IMG/VR virus record: IMGVR_UViG_3300046167_000921
Span: 1 to 64,000 of that record
Strand: one strand, 5' to 3'
Source of the DNA: a virus
Length of the DNA stretch: 64,000 nt
The notes below the pieces were generated by a model, which was given only the letters and a program-made list of their open reading frames with translations, had not been told where the DNA came from and ran no database searches. Positions 1 through 7,874 of the stretch are shown piece by piece. Made by a program: the position numbers and the translations under genes. The stretch's first letter is position 1; each line of letters opens with the position of its first letter.

Positions 1-644
1 TCAAGCTTGGCCACATCACCATTGACACAGGAGCCTTACCTGATCAGGATGAGATTGAGGATGATGAGATCGAGACCGTAGAGTTTCTTGAAGAGGTTAG
101 GGAAGACCGAGAGACTCTGAAGCTCCTCAACCGAGAGCAACTTATACGTTTTATTGAGTTCGCCGTACAACCTAGAAATGACTACGATGACTTCTCTGGA
201 GTTGATCTTGAGGGTGCGGATCTCGGAGATGCGGACTTTACAGGAGCTAATCTTAGAGGAGCTAATCTCAAAGGTGTCAGCTTTAAAGGAGCTGAAATTT
301 TTCAGGTAGACTTCACAGGAGCAGACCTCACAGGAGCGGACTTCTCTGGGGTAGACATTGACGGTGTTATCTTTGACCGAGCCATCTTGATCGACGCAAA
401 TTTTGAGGATGCTGTTGAGTACGACGAGGGTGCTTCTTTTGAGGGTGCTATCTTTGAAGAGATCTCAAGTGATCCATCTCCTGAGATGGAAGCACTCCTG
501 TCTCAGGTGGAGTGTGCTTTTTGGACTACGGTTATCAATGCTTACCCCGAGGCAAGTGTTCCTGAGATCGACTCTTGTACTCAGAAAGAAGTACAAGAAG
601 TTATGAGGAAAGCGATTCTGAGCTTCCTTCAGCAAAACTCTTGA
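1..644 (+). CDS. pentapeptide-repeat protein, 5' end cut by window
   Basis: The reading frame is open from base 3 to the stop at 644, so the start lies upstream of the window; the first ATG in frame (387) is inside the repeat and is not the start. Visible are an acidic segment of about 60 residues, then pentapeptide repeats of the A(D/N)LxG type (LEGADLGDADF, LTGADF), then a non-repeat C-terminus of about 70 residues. Pentapeptide repeats fold as a right-handed beta helix, which in Qnr/MfpA mimics DNA; whether that role applies here is unknown. It lacks the C-terminal RASQIRVAS module found in the cassette genes at 9231-13426. A terminator follows. Confidence 0.85.
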   Translation, partial: KLGHITIDTGALPDQDEIEDDEIETVEFLEEVREDRETLKLLNREQLIRFIEFAVQPRNDYDDFSGVDLEGADLGDADFTGANLRGANLKGVSFKGAEIFQVDFTGADLTGADFSGVDIDGVIFDRAILIDANFEDAVEYDEGASFEGAIFEEISSDPSPEMEALLSQVECAFWTTVINAYPEASVPEIDSCTQKEVQEVMRKAILSFLQQNS

Positions 645-675
645 TCTAAGACCCAGACTGCTTAGACACTTGTGG

Positions 676-713
676 AGCCCCATTCCCCCACTTCGGGGGG
701 GTGGGGCTTTTTC
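676..713 (+). terminator. rho-independent terminator
   Basis: GC-rich stem AGCCCC...GGGGCT with an inner CCCCC/GGGGG pairing and a TTCG loop is followed by TTTTTCG. It ends the pentapeptide gene. The same style of stem (AGCCC...GGGGC plus T-run) recurs after each cassette gene at 10183, 11421, 12481 and 13463. Confidence 0.85.
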
Positions 714-774
714 GTTTACCAGCTTAGGTCTTTTCTATAACAGGCGGTGAACTATATTAAAGTAAAGGAACACC

Positions 775-1194
775 ATGAGTTCAATGAGCATTCAAAAGTA
801 TTTTTGGGCGGGGGTATACGCCTACGGGATTGACCAAGAGCTAATCAAGCTAGAGGCAGGTATTGACAAGATGTCAGGTGCTTGGAAGCAAGTAAATTCA
901 GAAGTACCAGACTCTATTGTTGAGTACCGAGTCTGGGAGACTGAGGACGGCTTCCAAGAAGAGAAGAAATTTACCCGTCCTCAGGAAGACAAGGTCATGA
1001 ACCTCATCCGAGAGAAGTTTCCTGAGTTGGGTTTTAAGTCTAGATGGGAAGAAGACTTCTCAAACGTAACGGTTACGTTCCCCGACTTCTATGCTAAAGA
1101 GAGAGAGTTCTGGGAGCACCTTCGACAAATGACAGGGGTAGAAGTCCCCGCCTATGGCAAATGCCTTAGTTATTTTACGGTACTCATTCACTAG
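775..1194 (+). CDS. hypothetical protein, 139 aa
   Basis: Not recognised. The start follows AAAGGA with suitable spacing. The protein is soluble, acidic, rich in aromatic residues (Trp, Phe, Tyr) and has no evident membrane segment or metal motif. It is followed after 10 bases by another small gene on the same strand, so the two are probably co-transcribed. It is the first gene after the terminator at 676-713. An in-between TTCTATAAC stretch may be its promoter box, but no SD-blocking arm is obvious here. Confidence 0.75.
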   Translation: MSSMSIQKYFWAGVYAYGIDQELIKLEAGIDKMSGAWKQVNSEVPDSIVEYRVWETEDGFQEEKKFTRPQEDKVMNLIREKFPELGFKSRWEEDFSNVTVTFPDFYAKEREFWEHLRQMTGVEVPAYGKCLSYFTVLIH

Positions 1195-1204
1195 GAGTTA
1201 CAAT

Positions 1205-1561
1205 ATGAGTTTTGAAGTAATTGAAGAATTGCAGGGGAAGACCCTTACAGAGATCGAGAGAGACGGAAATGAAGAGATTCGATTCTATACCACAGAGGGG
1301 AAAGTGGTTAGGATGTACCACTTTCAATCATGTTGCGAGGACGTAGAGATTGAGGATCTTACAGGAGATCTGAATGACCTCGTCGGCCACCCTCTCACTA
1401 GAGCAGAAGTCAGGTCTAACCTTCAAGAGACCTTTAGTGGAGATCAGGAATGGACGTTCTACCAGTTAGACACGATAAAAGGATCTGTCACTATACGCTG
1501 GTACGGCACCTCAAACGGTTACTATTCCACGTCTGTGAGTATTAGCGAGTACGACGCTTAA
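1205..1561 (+). CDS. hypothetical protein, 118 aa
   Basis: The frame is open from an ATG at 1154, but the start is placed at 1205 (MSFEVIEEL) because an AGGAG lies at about 1193-1197 and this removes a 41-base overlap with the previous gene. The product is a small acidic protein with two cysteines and a C-terminal Ser/Tyr-rich stretch. It resembles its upstream neighbour in size and composition, but no family could be named. Its stop lies 13 bases before a strong SD-blocking hairpin of the next gene. Confidence 0.75.
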   Translation: MSFEVIEELQGKTLTEIERDGNEEIRFYTTEGKVVRMYHFQSCCEDVEIEDLTGDLNDLVGHPLTRAEVRSNLQETFSGDQEWTFYQLDTIKGSVTIRWYGTSNGYYSTSVSISEYDA

Positions 1562-1574
1562 TAGCCTATCTATA

Positions 1575-1602
1575 GCTATTCTCCCTCAAAAGGAGATATA
1601 GC
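1575..1602 (+). promoter_or_regulatory. leader hairpin blocking the SD of the 1603 gene
   Basis: GCTATTCTCC (1575-1584) pairs with GGAGATATAGC (1592-1602) with one bulged base and a loop of about 7. The 3' arm contains the whole AGGAG ribosome site and ends directly at the ATG. A TATCTATAG stretch just upstream (about 1567-1575) resembles the AT-rich boxes of other leaders. The pairing is seen in the sequence; the regulatory role is inferred. Confidence 0.6.
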
Positions 1603-2436
1603 ATGAACAACGAGACCAGAGAACTAGAGATTCGGGTTGCCCGATTAGAAAAGCAGGCCTTCGTCAAGAGTGTTAGAGATTTCTTGGAAAAGGCGGTAGA
1701 GTTTGTCCCTCAAACAGGAAGGCTTCTTGGCGGTGCTCGGGAGTTAGCGAGGTTAGTTCTGAGCACGCTAAAGATCCTTTACGCGGAGTTCAACCTTCTT
1801 GTTCGGAAGAACAAAAGTAAGATCTTGAAGTACTTAGAGATGAGCTTTAAAGAGATAATGGAGAATGCTTTCCAGCCTTTTGTCTCCGTGAAGAACCCCC
1901 CTAGAATGAAAAAGTGGAACTCTCGTAACTTGCTGGGTTCTACCTTTGAGTTTAAAGACAAGACTTACACCTTGAAGGCTCTGTTAAAGCACGATGCTGT
2001 AACAGGGCAGGGTGCGTACAACTCATACAATGATTGGGTCAAAGAGTACGGTATCTCACTTGACTATGCACTCGGCATTTACCCGAAGCAAGGGTCTGAT
2101 GCAGAGAAGAGAGCATTGCGTTGGGGTGCTAAGACACTGAAGAGAAGCAACAAGCTATTCTACCGCTTCTTAAACATTTGGTTGAAGATGTCTGCTCAAA
2201 CAGGTCTAGTGGCGGGTTTATTCGCGGGTATGGTCACAATGGGGCTTATCTGGTCTACTAAGGCAGTTGTGAAATGGGTGTTCGATAAGTTCAACAACAA
2301 GGTAGAGGATAGCCTATCTGAGTTTGAGGGCGAGGCGAGTAACTTGCTCTTTGACCCAAACAAGACCGCTTCTTCCAATCGCCTCTCGCACATGGGCAAG
2401 CTAACCATAATTTTTGAGGTCGCCTACTCTTCTTGA
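1603..2436 (+). CDS. membrane protein with N-terminal ARLEK helix, family A
   Basis: The 277-residue protein begins with a short charged helix (RELEIRVARLEKQA, residues 5-18) shared with several unrelated proteins in this window. The middle carries a Y-x-S-Y-x-D-W motif and there is a hydrophobic segment around residues 200-225 (GLVAGLFAGMVTMGLIW). Near the C-terminus is KTASS. The same plan (helix, xAAYxSWxxD motif, hydrophobic segments, terminal KTAS) occurs in the proteins at 15540 and 17155, with more distant versions at 20188 and 21170. I infer a virion-associated membrane-active protein, possibly head-internal. Enzymatic function is not visible. Confidence 0.75.
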   Translation: MNNETRELEIRVARLEKQAFVKSVRDFLEKAVEFVPQTGRLLGGARELARLVLSTLKILYAEFNLLVRKNKSKILKYLEMSFKEIMENAFQPFVSVKNPPRMKKWNSRNLLGSTFEFKDKTYTLKALLKHDAVTGQGAYNSYNDWVKEYGISLDYALGIYPKQGSDAEKRALRWGAKTLKRSNKLFYRFLNIWLKMSAQTGLVAGLFAGMVTMGLIWSTKAVVKWVFDKFNNKVEDSLSEFEGEASNLLFDPNKTASSNRLSHMGKLTIIFEVAYSS

Positions 2437-2450
2437 ATCGTTTGTTATTA

Positions 2451-2489
2451 TATCTCCTTCTTTGAGCATCACATATTACTAGGGGGATA
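2451..2489 (+). promoter_or_regulatory. AT-rich box and SD-blocking hairpin before 2493
   Basis: TATTATAT (2446-2453) runs into TATCTCCT (2451-2458), which can pair with AGGGGGATA (2481-2489) including one bulge and one G-U pair. The 3' arm is the ribosome site of the gene at 2493. A transcript started about 7 bases after the box would lack the 5' arm. Confidence 0.5.
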
Positions 2490-2492
2490 AAA

Positions 2493-2816
2493 ATGTCGAG
2501 TGAAGACAACCAGAAAAACTTACTAGAGATAACGTTCAAGGTATTGAGCTCATTGATCATACCTTTCGGTATTTACATCGTAAGTATGAGCACAGAGCAG
2601 AAGTTGATAGAACAGAAGGTTCAGGTTCAGCAAGAGAGGATAGAAGAGCTTCGGCTCAAAGTTAAAGAACTCAACAAGAGTGTAGCTGAAGGTTGGAGTA
2701 ATATTAAGCTTAACACCCAAGAAGTTAGGCAAATGAGAGAGATGATCTCAGAACAATCTCAGATGACCCGAGAGGTTTACGAGTATGTTCTGAGACAACA
2801 AGGAAGGGGTAATTGA
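2493..2816 (+). CDS. membrane-anchored coiled-coil protein (inner-spanin-like architecture)
   Basis: This 107-residue protein has one hydrophobic segment at about residues 16-31 (VLSSLIIPFGIYIVSM) followed by a long charged heptad-type helix rich in Glu, Lys and Gln. That is the general shape of phage inner-membrane spanins, and also of small phage coiled-coil membrane proteins without lysis function. The next gene starts one base after its stop and encodes a protein with an N-terminal signal-like segment, so they form a pair. The function is inferred only from architecture. Confidence 0.7.
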   Translation: MSSEDNQKNLLEITFKVLSSLIIPFGIYIVSMSTEQKLIEQKVQVQQERIEELRLKVKELNKSVAEGWSNIKLNTQEVRQMREMISEQSQMTREVYEYVLRQQGRGN

Positions 2817-2817
2817 G

Positions 2818-3153
2818 ATGGCCAGAGCTTCTTTCCTCATTCTAGTCTTAATCACAATATTGTCTTTGGTGAACTTCAAAGACTCTGGGGTCGAGGGTGC
2901 GACGGGCTTGGATAATGTTCGTAAAAAAAGGTATGGAATAGAGTCAAAGGTGGTATTAGAAAGAGCAGGTCGAGAGACCTCTCTCTTAAAGCACGAAGCC
3001 AGCGTTTCTTTTGAAGAAACCTGCAAGTTACACCACCTGATACAAAGGGAAACTTCAAATGAGCACAGAACCAACGCCTGTGGGAACTCTCACACCAGAA
3101 GAAATGGGCTCTATTGCCCAGCTACGACAGAATGCATCTCAGCTTTTAAATAG
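2818..3153 (+). CDS. small protein with N-terminal signal-like segment
   Basis: The product starts MARASFLILVLITILSLV, a typical signal peptide or anchor, with no lipobox cysteine. The remaining part is basic. It is translationally coupled to the coiled-coil gene upstream (one-base gap). Its last 95 bases overlap the next gene in another frame; the C-terminal 30 residues (Arg, Asn, Cys rich) look like off-frame sequence, so the native protein may have ended earlier and lost its stop. A partner role with the 2493 protein (outer spanin?) is possible but unsupported by a lipobox. Confidence 0.55.
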   Translation: MARASFLILVLITILSLVNFKDSGVEGATGLDNVRKKRYGIESKVVLERAGRETSLLKHEASVSFEETCKLHHLIQRETSNEHRTNACGNSHTRRNGLYCPATTECISAFK

Positions 3154-3331
3154 CCTCGGACAACTAGAATTACGTAGGAGCCGTCTCGTTCAGCAAGTGG
3201 AACAGAACGAGCTTCAAGCACAACAAATCCTTCTCTCCGCTAGAGACCGCCTTGAAATCCCTGATGGAGCTCCTTGGCAGGTTCAAGACGACGGGCAGAT
3301 TTTGGCTACATTACCGACCTCAGAAGAGTAA
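3059..3331 (+). CDS. hypothetical coiled-coil protein, 90 aa
   Basis: An AGGGA lies 8 bases before the ATG. The product is a helical, Gln/Leu/Glu-rich protein (about residues 15-65) with an acidic C-terminus, likely a coiled coil. It overlaps the previous gene by 95 bases in a different frame, which is unusually long for this compact genome. No family was recognised. Confidence 0.65.
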   Translation: MSTEPTPVGTLTPEEMGSIAQLRQNASQLLNSLGQLELRRSRLVQQVEQNELQAQQILLSARDRLEIPDGAPWQVQDDGQILATLPTSEE

Positions 3332-3426
3332 AAAAACTCAAAGTAAAATCTGACCCCCTGATCTCCTTTGATAATAGAGGCATTCAAAAGAGATCGAATA
3401 ATGGACAACAGATTTTACGAGGTAAT

Positions 3427-3855
3427 ATGATTTACAAGCAAGACCTTTCACTCTTCTCAGAAGAAGAGCTTCTTAACCTCCGCACCGCAATCACTGAGCG
3501 TCTTGAGTCGTATAAGGGCAACGCCCTTGACCGAGAGAGCTTTGAAGCCCAATTGGGGGCTCTCAAAGTGATGGTAGAGGCCAGCGACCCAAACGAATTG
3601 GGCGGAGTTAATAAAGCGAAGCTGCTCGACAACCAGCTCGCCACGCTTGAGTCGAGCATCGCTTATGCGGAGGACTACGACCAAGACATCCAGAGTCTTT
3701 ACGACCAGATTCAAGCTTTGCTTCCGAGGTGGAAGCAAGTTATCAACCAAACTCTCGGCGGTCGAAAGCGGTTTCGTTTTCGGTTCGTTATGATCTTTCG
3801 CCGCCACACGCGAACTCCGTTCCGCATGTTCGGTAAGCAAGAAAAGATTTTCTAA
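3427..3855 (+). CDS. hypothetical helical protein, 142 aa
   Basis: The frame is open from 3274, but the ATG at 3427 is chosen because it is preceded by GAGGT and the upstream part has off-frame composition. The body is an acidic helical protein (LLDNQLATLESSIAYAEDYD). The last 30 residues are abruptly very basic and aromatic (GGRKRFRFRF...), either a nucleic-acid-binding tail or a frame change near 3760. It is closed by the terminator at 3895-3935. Confidence 0.65.
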   Translation: MIYKQDLSLFSEEELLNLRTAITERLESYKGNALDRESFEAQLGALKVMVEASDPNELGGVNKAKLLDNQLATLESSIAYAEDYDQDIQSLYDQIQALLPRWKQVINQTLGGRKRFRFRFVMIFRRHTRTPFRMFGKQEKIF

Positions 3856-3894
3856 GAGTATAGATTGATCGTCGGCATTTTAGATGTCCCCCAG

Positions 3895-3935
3895 CCCCTC
3901 CCTTTCCTGTTTGGAAAGCGGAGGGGTTTTTTGTT
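3895..3935 (+). terminator. rho-independent terminator
   Basis: CCCCTCC-CTTTCC, loop TGTTT, GGAAAG-CGGAGGGG, then TTTTTTG. This is a strong stem with a short internal mismatch. It separates the 775-3855 group from the pentapeptide gene at 3977. Confidence 0.9.
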
Positions 3936-3975
3936 TTTATATTGCTGTCAAATAGCAAATAACAAGGAGACTATT
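3934..3975 (+). promoter_or_regulatory. AT-rich promoter-like box with overlapping inverted repeats
   Basis: TTTTTATAT (3934-3942) directly follows a terminator. TTGCT (3942-3946) can pair with AGCAA (3954-3958), and AATAG (3951-3955) with CTATT (3971-3975), which would put the AAGGAG ribosome site in the loop next to the start codon. The two pairings exclude each other. Promoter function is inferred from position. Confidence 0.4.
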
Positions 3976-3976
3976 C

Positions 3977-4624
3977 ATGAGCCAAGATTTTTCAGGTCAA
4001 ATACTAAACGAAGCCTTTATGCAAGGGCGAGACTTAAGTGACGCAATTTTTACAGATTCCAAACTTGTAGGTGCAGATCTTTCATATGCTGATTTGAGAG
4101 GTGCGGATCTAACCAACGCGGATCTCTCATATGCTATCCTCACAGGAGCAAAACTAGACGATGCGGTGTTGGAGAACACAATACTAGAAGGGGCTTCTGT
4201 AGAGTCCACAATCTTACAGGATGACTTCCAAGAGGACTTTGTGGCTCGAAGGAAGCCAAGCCCCCTGTATGTGGCAAAAAGGCTTTCTATAATAGAGGAG
4301 AGGGCAAGGGAAGCTATTAGCAAAAAGACAGGTCTCCGACTCGAAACGGTGAGCTTCGCACCTGACATTTTGAGGTCGTACCTTAGAGTTCAGCTACAAA
4401 TCACCGAGAAAGAAACATCTGCGGGTCTATACTTCCTCTTGCCTGAGAGGGGGGAGATTAGACTGCTTCAAGCTGAGACTAGGGGAGGTAAAGTAATGTT
4501 TCTCATAGCTCAGCTTGAGGTCGAGTACGAGAACAAAAAAGTCAGAAAGGTTTTGAGGGTGAAGAAATTCTCAAACTTAAAGACCGCATACCAATACTAC
4601 CGAAAGGTTGAAGAGAGCCGATAG
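3977..4624 (+). CDS. pentapeptide-repeat protein with C-terminal helical domain
   Basis: Residues about 10-75 are pentapeptide repeats (GADLSYADLRGADLTNADLS). A non-repeat domain follows with alternating charged helices and strands (about residues 85-215), ending with basic residues. The repeat part is only about 13 units, shorter than in the 9231-13426 cassettes, and the C-terminal module is unrelated to theirs. The gene has its own leader after a terminator. Its 3' end overlaps the convergent gene at 4597-5970 by 28 bases. The biochemical role is unknown. Confidence 0.85.
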   Translation: MSQDFSGQILNEAFMQGRDLSDAIFTDSKLVGADLSYADLRGADLTNADLSYAILTGAKLDDAVLENTILEGASVESTILQDDFQEDFVARRKPSPLYVAKRLSIIEERAREAISKKTGLRLETVSFAPDILRSYLRVQLQITEKETSAGLYFLLPERGEIRLLQAETRGGKVMFLIAQLEVEYENKKVRKVLRVKKFSNLKTAYQYYRKVEESR

Positions 4625-5970
4625 TATCTATTAGCTACCCTCCTAGCATTTGCTTTCTTCGTGTTTAAGACACCCGAGTGGTCTTTAAGAGCGTCCAAAA
4701 CCTCTTTTGAAATCTCAGTCTTCCCAGAAAGCAAGTCAGTCGCCATCTTTGATATCTCTTCGCTGTTAGCCTCAATCTCTTCAACAAGCAGGTCTTCAGC
4801 CTCATATTGATCTTTGAGATATTTGAGTTTCAGGAATGCGGGTAGATCTTTATTTTCACCCCTCTTGAGGAATGCACCTTCTTCGCTCCCCTCACTCTCA
4901 CCTAAGAGGTAGACACCTTTGTCTATAGAGGGTCTGACGTTATCGTCGAAGTCCTTGTAGAGGGATAGGATCTCATCTCTCATCTTGTCTGGGTCTTTAT
5001 TTGAAGTAAGAATCTCATCTAGTTTAGAGCTGTATTCTTTATTGATAGCCTCTGGTGTGGAGTACCCTGCATAGATGTCTGCCGCGAGGTCGTCATAGGC
5101 AACTGAGCTACCTTGACCCTTACCTTTGATTTGGTTGACTTTTTTAACAATCCGCTTAAAGACAAACCCCGTCACTAAGCTGGCAACAGCGACACCCGCT
5201 AACCAAGGTATCCATGAAGGAGCGGTGGCTATTGAGACAGCCCCTGCCGCGTGAGCCGCTTTAGTTGCGACAATAGACCCAACACTGACTTTTGCACCTA
5301 AACCTGCGAGCGTCGCGACTTTAGGGATGATTGTAGACTGAACCCAATTTGCCGCGAGGAGTTTAGATGAGGTCTTAATCTCGGGGTTACTCTCTGCGAT
5401 CTCTTTGAGCTTCTTTTGAAAATCAGGGTCGGACTTCTTTTCCTCTCCCTTATAGAGACCTGTCATCAGCTTGTTCATTTTCCCGAAAAGCCCATTTAAC
5501 ATTCTAGCGTTCTGTTTGAGATACATCTTGAACCCGCGAACCGCCACCCCAATCCTGCCTTTGTTGTGTGTGGGAGTTTGAAAAGCTTTCTTGATATCCT
5601 TAGCCAGCTTCTCAATATCTTTCTTAGTGGGCTTAACCCCTTTTATCGCAAGTCGGTTGTCCTTGAAGACCTTCTTAGGTAAGCCCATGTTTTGCTTTCT
5701 AAGAAGCATAGAAACTGCATTTATTGAGACTTCGACATCACCGCCCGCCTGATTTTTCGCTTCGTCTTTCTTGATCGCCGACTCAAACTTCAGGAACATC
5801 CGACGGGCATACTCTTTCTGCTTCTTCTTTAACGGGTCATTCAAACTCTTCTTGGAGTGGTTTCTCCAAGACTTGAGAGTCCAATAACCAATTTGCCTGT
5901 CCGAGAAAGGATTTTTTCTCTTCCAACCTTTGAACGCCTCGTCAACTTTTTGGTTCATACTTTTTACCAT
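4597..5970 (-). CDS. large membrane protein, 457 aa
   Basis: The start at 5970 is supported by AAGAAGG nine bases upstream; a second ATG four codons later is possible. The N-terminal 200 residues are very basic and helical, then comes an Ala/Val/Gly-rich hydrophobic region (about residues 205-275, two likely membrane helices, e.g. WIPWLAGVAVASLVTGFVF), and an acidic helical C-terminus ending in ARRVANRYYRL. No catalytic motif is visible. It is divergent from the UvdE gene at 6036. It may be another virion-internal or membrane-acting protein, but this is inference. Confidence 0.8.
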   Translation of the reverse strand: MVKSMNQKVDEAFKGWKRKNPFSDRQIGYWTLKSWRNHSKKSLNDPLKKKQKEYARRMFLKFESAIKKDEAKNQAGGDVEVSINAVSMLLRKQNMGLPKKVFKDNRLAIKGVKPTKKDIEKLAKDIKKAFQTPTHNKGRIGVAVRGFKMYLKQNARMLNGLFGKMNKLMTGLYKGEEKKSDPDFQKKLKEIAESNPEIKTSSKLLAANWVQSTIIPKVATLAGLGAKVSVGSIVATKAAHAAGAVSIATAPSWIPWLAGVAVASLVTGFVFKRIVKKVNQIKGKGQGSSVAYDDLAADIYAGYSTPEAINKEYSSKLDEILTSNKDPDKMRDEILSLYKDFDDNVRPSIDKGVYLLGESEGSEEGAFLKRGENKDLPAFLKLKYLKDQYEAEDLLVEEIEANSEEISKMATDLLSGKTEISKEVLDALKDHSGVLNTKKANARRVANRYYRLSSTFR

Positions 5971-6006
5971 GTGGCACTACCTTCTTTTTCAGGCAAAACA
6001 GTCATT

Positions 6007-6025
6007 CTTATAACACAGAAATAAG
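6007..6025 (+). promoter_or_regulatory. short leader hairpin before uvdE-like gene
   Basis: CTTAT (6007-6011) can pair with ATAAG (6021-6025); the 3' arm overlaps the AAGGAG ribosome site. TTCTTATAAC resembles the AT-rich boxes of other leaders. With only 5 bp this example is weak by itself. Confidence 0.3.
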
Positions 6026-6035
6026 GAGTAACATA

Positions 6036-6941
6036 ATGAAACTAGGATACGCTTGCATCAACACAGTGTTGAACGAACATAAAATAACAACAAACCGAGG
6101 AATGATTAAAAGGACTTTTAAAGCAAGAGGGTTGCCTTACGCCTCTGACCTAGCTCTTGAGAACTGCAAAGACCTTTTGAAGATCTTGCGTTGGAACGCA
6201 GATCGTAACATTAGGTTCTTTAGGCTTTCCTCTGATCTCTTTCCTTGGTCTTCAGAGTATGAGCTGACGGACTTGCCCTCTTATGAGGAGATAGGGCAAG
6301 TGCTAGAAGAAGCAGGTTCTTATGCTAAGCTACACGATGTTCGTATCACGACCCACCCTGGACCTTTCAATGTTCTGGGGTCTCCTAGAGAGGATGTAGT
6401 CTCAAGGTCAATCAAAGACCTGTCTACGCACGGCCAGATATTTGATATCATGGGGCTTGAGAATAGCCCCTATGCGAAGATAAACATTCATGTAGGAGGT
6501 ACATATGGTTGCCATGAGAAAACGTCTTGGAGATGGATTAGAGGCTTCTCTAAATTACCTGACTCTGTGAGATCTAGGTTGACTCTTGAGAATGACGACA
6601 AGAGCTCACAGTGGAGCGTGAGACATTTGTATGAAATGGTCTACAAGGAGACAGGTGTGCCTATTGTGTTTGACTACCACCACCATAGGTTTTGTGACGG
6701 TGGGCTTCGTGAGGTGGATGCTTTAGAGCTGGCTCTGTCTACTTGGGGGTCTGTGGTGCCTGTGGCTCATTATTCTCAAAGTAAAGCGGAGGAGTATGAC
6801 GATAAGAGTATTCGCCCTCAGGCACATTCGGATAGTTATTGGAAGTGCTTTGATCTGTATGGGAATGATGCGGACGTGATGCTTGAGTGTAAGCATAAAG
6901 AGCAGGGCTTATTTAAGATGCGTGAACTCCTCGCTTTGTAG
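6036..6941 (+). CDS. uvsE: UV damage endonuclease, UvdE/UvsE family
   Basis: The 301-residue protein matches the UvdE TIM-barrel family along its length: an N-terminal LGYACIN, RFFRLSSDLFPW, ITTHPGPFNVLGSP, INIHVGGTYG, LENDD, FDYHHHRFC and a C-terminal H-S-D-S-Y segment supply the His/Asp/Glu residues that bind the metal cluster in this family. UvdE nicks DNA 5' to UV photoproducts and starts alternative excision repair. Its length is typical of bacterial members. The start follows AAGGAG. It is unusual but not unknown as a phage gene; with the ligase (22743), RuvC-like (40192) and SNF2-type (55206) genes it suggests repair of phage DNA after light exposure. Confidence 0.93.
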   Translation: MKLGYACINTVLNEHKITTNRGMIKRTFKARGLPYASDLALENCKDLLKILRWNADRNIRFFRLSSDLFPWSSEYELTDLPSYEEIGQVLEEAGSYAKLHDVRITTHPGPFNVLGSPREDVVSRSIKDLSTHGQIFDIMGLENSPYAKINIHVGGTYGCHEKTSWRWIRGFSKLPDSVRSRLTLENDDKSSQWSVRHLYEMVYKETGVPIVFDYHHHRFCDGGLREVDALELALSTWGSVVPVAHYSQSKAEEYDDKSIRPQAHSDSYWKCFDLYGNDADVMLECKHKEQGLFKMRELLAL

Positions 6942-6984
6942 TCTTTATATGTCGGTTCTCTTGATGTTTGAAAGGAGTATAGTC

Positions 6985-7479
6985 ATGGAAAATAGGATCA
7001 GAGAACTGAAGGTAAGTCTCCAATATGCCATTGAAGCGGGGGACACTAGGAGTCTTCGCAGAACTCTCCCCGAAGAGTTCAAGCAAATCACTACAACATT
7101 GTCTGCCTTTGTACATGGGGAAGACTCAATCCCTCAACTCAAAGGTTATCTAGAAGAGATTGATTCTCTAGCCATCCTTAGAAGGATGAATCCTATATTC
7201 GAGGCCATGACCAGAGGGTCTTATTTAAACCTCACTCAGTCTTACCACCTCTCGTTGTATTTCGCTTCTCTAGAGGAAGTCGTCCGCAAGAACAGGACTC
7301 CGAAGTATGTTGGTGTGGACAGCATTATGCAGGATATTGACTTCTTGCTTACGGAAGGCAAGAAGATCCTTCCGAGGTCTCTCCATAAGCTCTTGAAGAA
7401 GAAAGCGGAGGATGCAAAACAGAAAGTGAAGGACAGGCTTTCTTCTGTAGATCGTTTACTTGATAGGTTCTTCAAGTAG
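6985..7479 (+). CDS. hypothetical helical protein, 164 aa
   Basis: The frame is open from 6883, but an AAAGGAG at 6971-6977 and the ATG at 6985 (MENRIRELKVSL) define the start and avoid overlap with the uvsE gene. The product is predominantly helical with a basic C-terminus (LLKKKAEDAKQKVKDRL). The opening RIRELKVSL recalls the short N-terminal helices of other proteins here but lacks the ARLEK core. No family was recognised. Confidence 0.75.
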   Translation: MENRIRELKVSLQYAIEAGDTRSLRRTLPEEFKQITTTLSAFVHGEDSIPQLKGYLEEIDSLAILRRMNPIFEAMTRGSYLNLTQSYHLSLYFASLEEVVRKNRTPKYVGVDSIMQDIDFLLTEGKKILPRSLHKLLKKKAEDAKQKVKDRLSSVDRLLDRFFK

Positions 7480-7489
7480 GGGGGATCCC

Positions 7490-7840
7490 TAAAAGGGAAC
7501 TCCTTTTCGAACACCGCCTTCACCTTTGCATAGATGCCATTCCCTCTCCCATAAGTACGTGCACCTTCTTGACAGTAGCACCTAGCAATCATGTACTCAC
7601 AGAGAGTGTTTGTTAGCTCTAGTATTTTCTCATCTACGTATTGGTACTCGCCGTTTCTCTCTTTCCACTTCTCGTAGACGGAGATGGTTCGGAGTTGTAT
7701 ACTCCGATCTTGCCCACGATATGCTCTATGTCGTCTAGTGGGATTGTATATCTTAGAGAGATATTTATCAGGAGTCAGTCTCCTGTGACGTGCGTGCTTT
7801 ATAGTGTACAGAGCGAGGATCTTTTTTTGTTTATTTATAG
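7490..7840 (-). pseudogene. possible decayed antisense gene in a 390-base gap
   Basis: Between the plus-strand genes ending at 7479 and starting at 7875 no plus-strand gene is seen. On the minus strand one frame is open across the gap, and its 7490-7680 part has coding-like composition (VYEKWKERNGEYQYVDEKIL then CEYMIARCYCQEGARTYGRG). Around 7690-7760 the adjacent frame looks more protein-like (IPLDDIEHIVGKIGVYNSE), as if two small indels had occurred. No start codon with an SD is found for the whole stretch. I read it as a degraded gene; chance is not excluded. Confidence 0.3.
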
Positions 7841-7874
7841 GTTAGACAACAGACATAACTGAGAAAGGGCTATC

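Noticed and set aside
3274-3426. Upstream extension of the 3427 gene
   Set aside because: Overlaps the 3059 gene and has off-frame composition; the ATG at 3427 has a GAGGT ribosome site.
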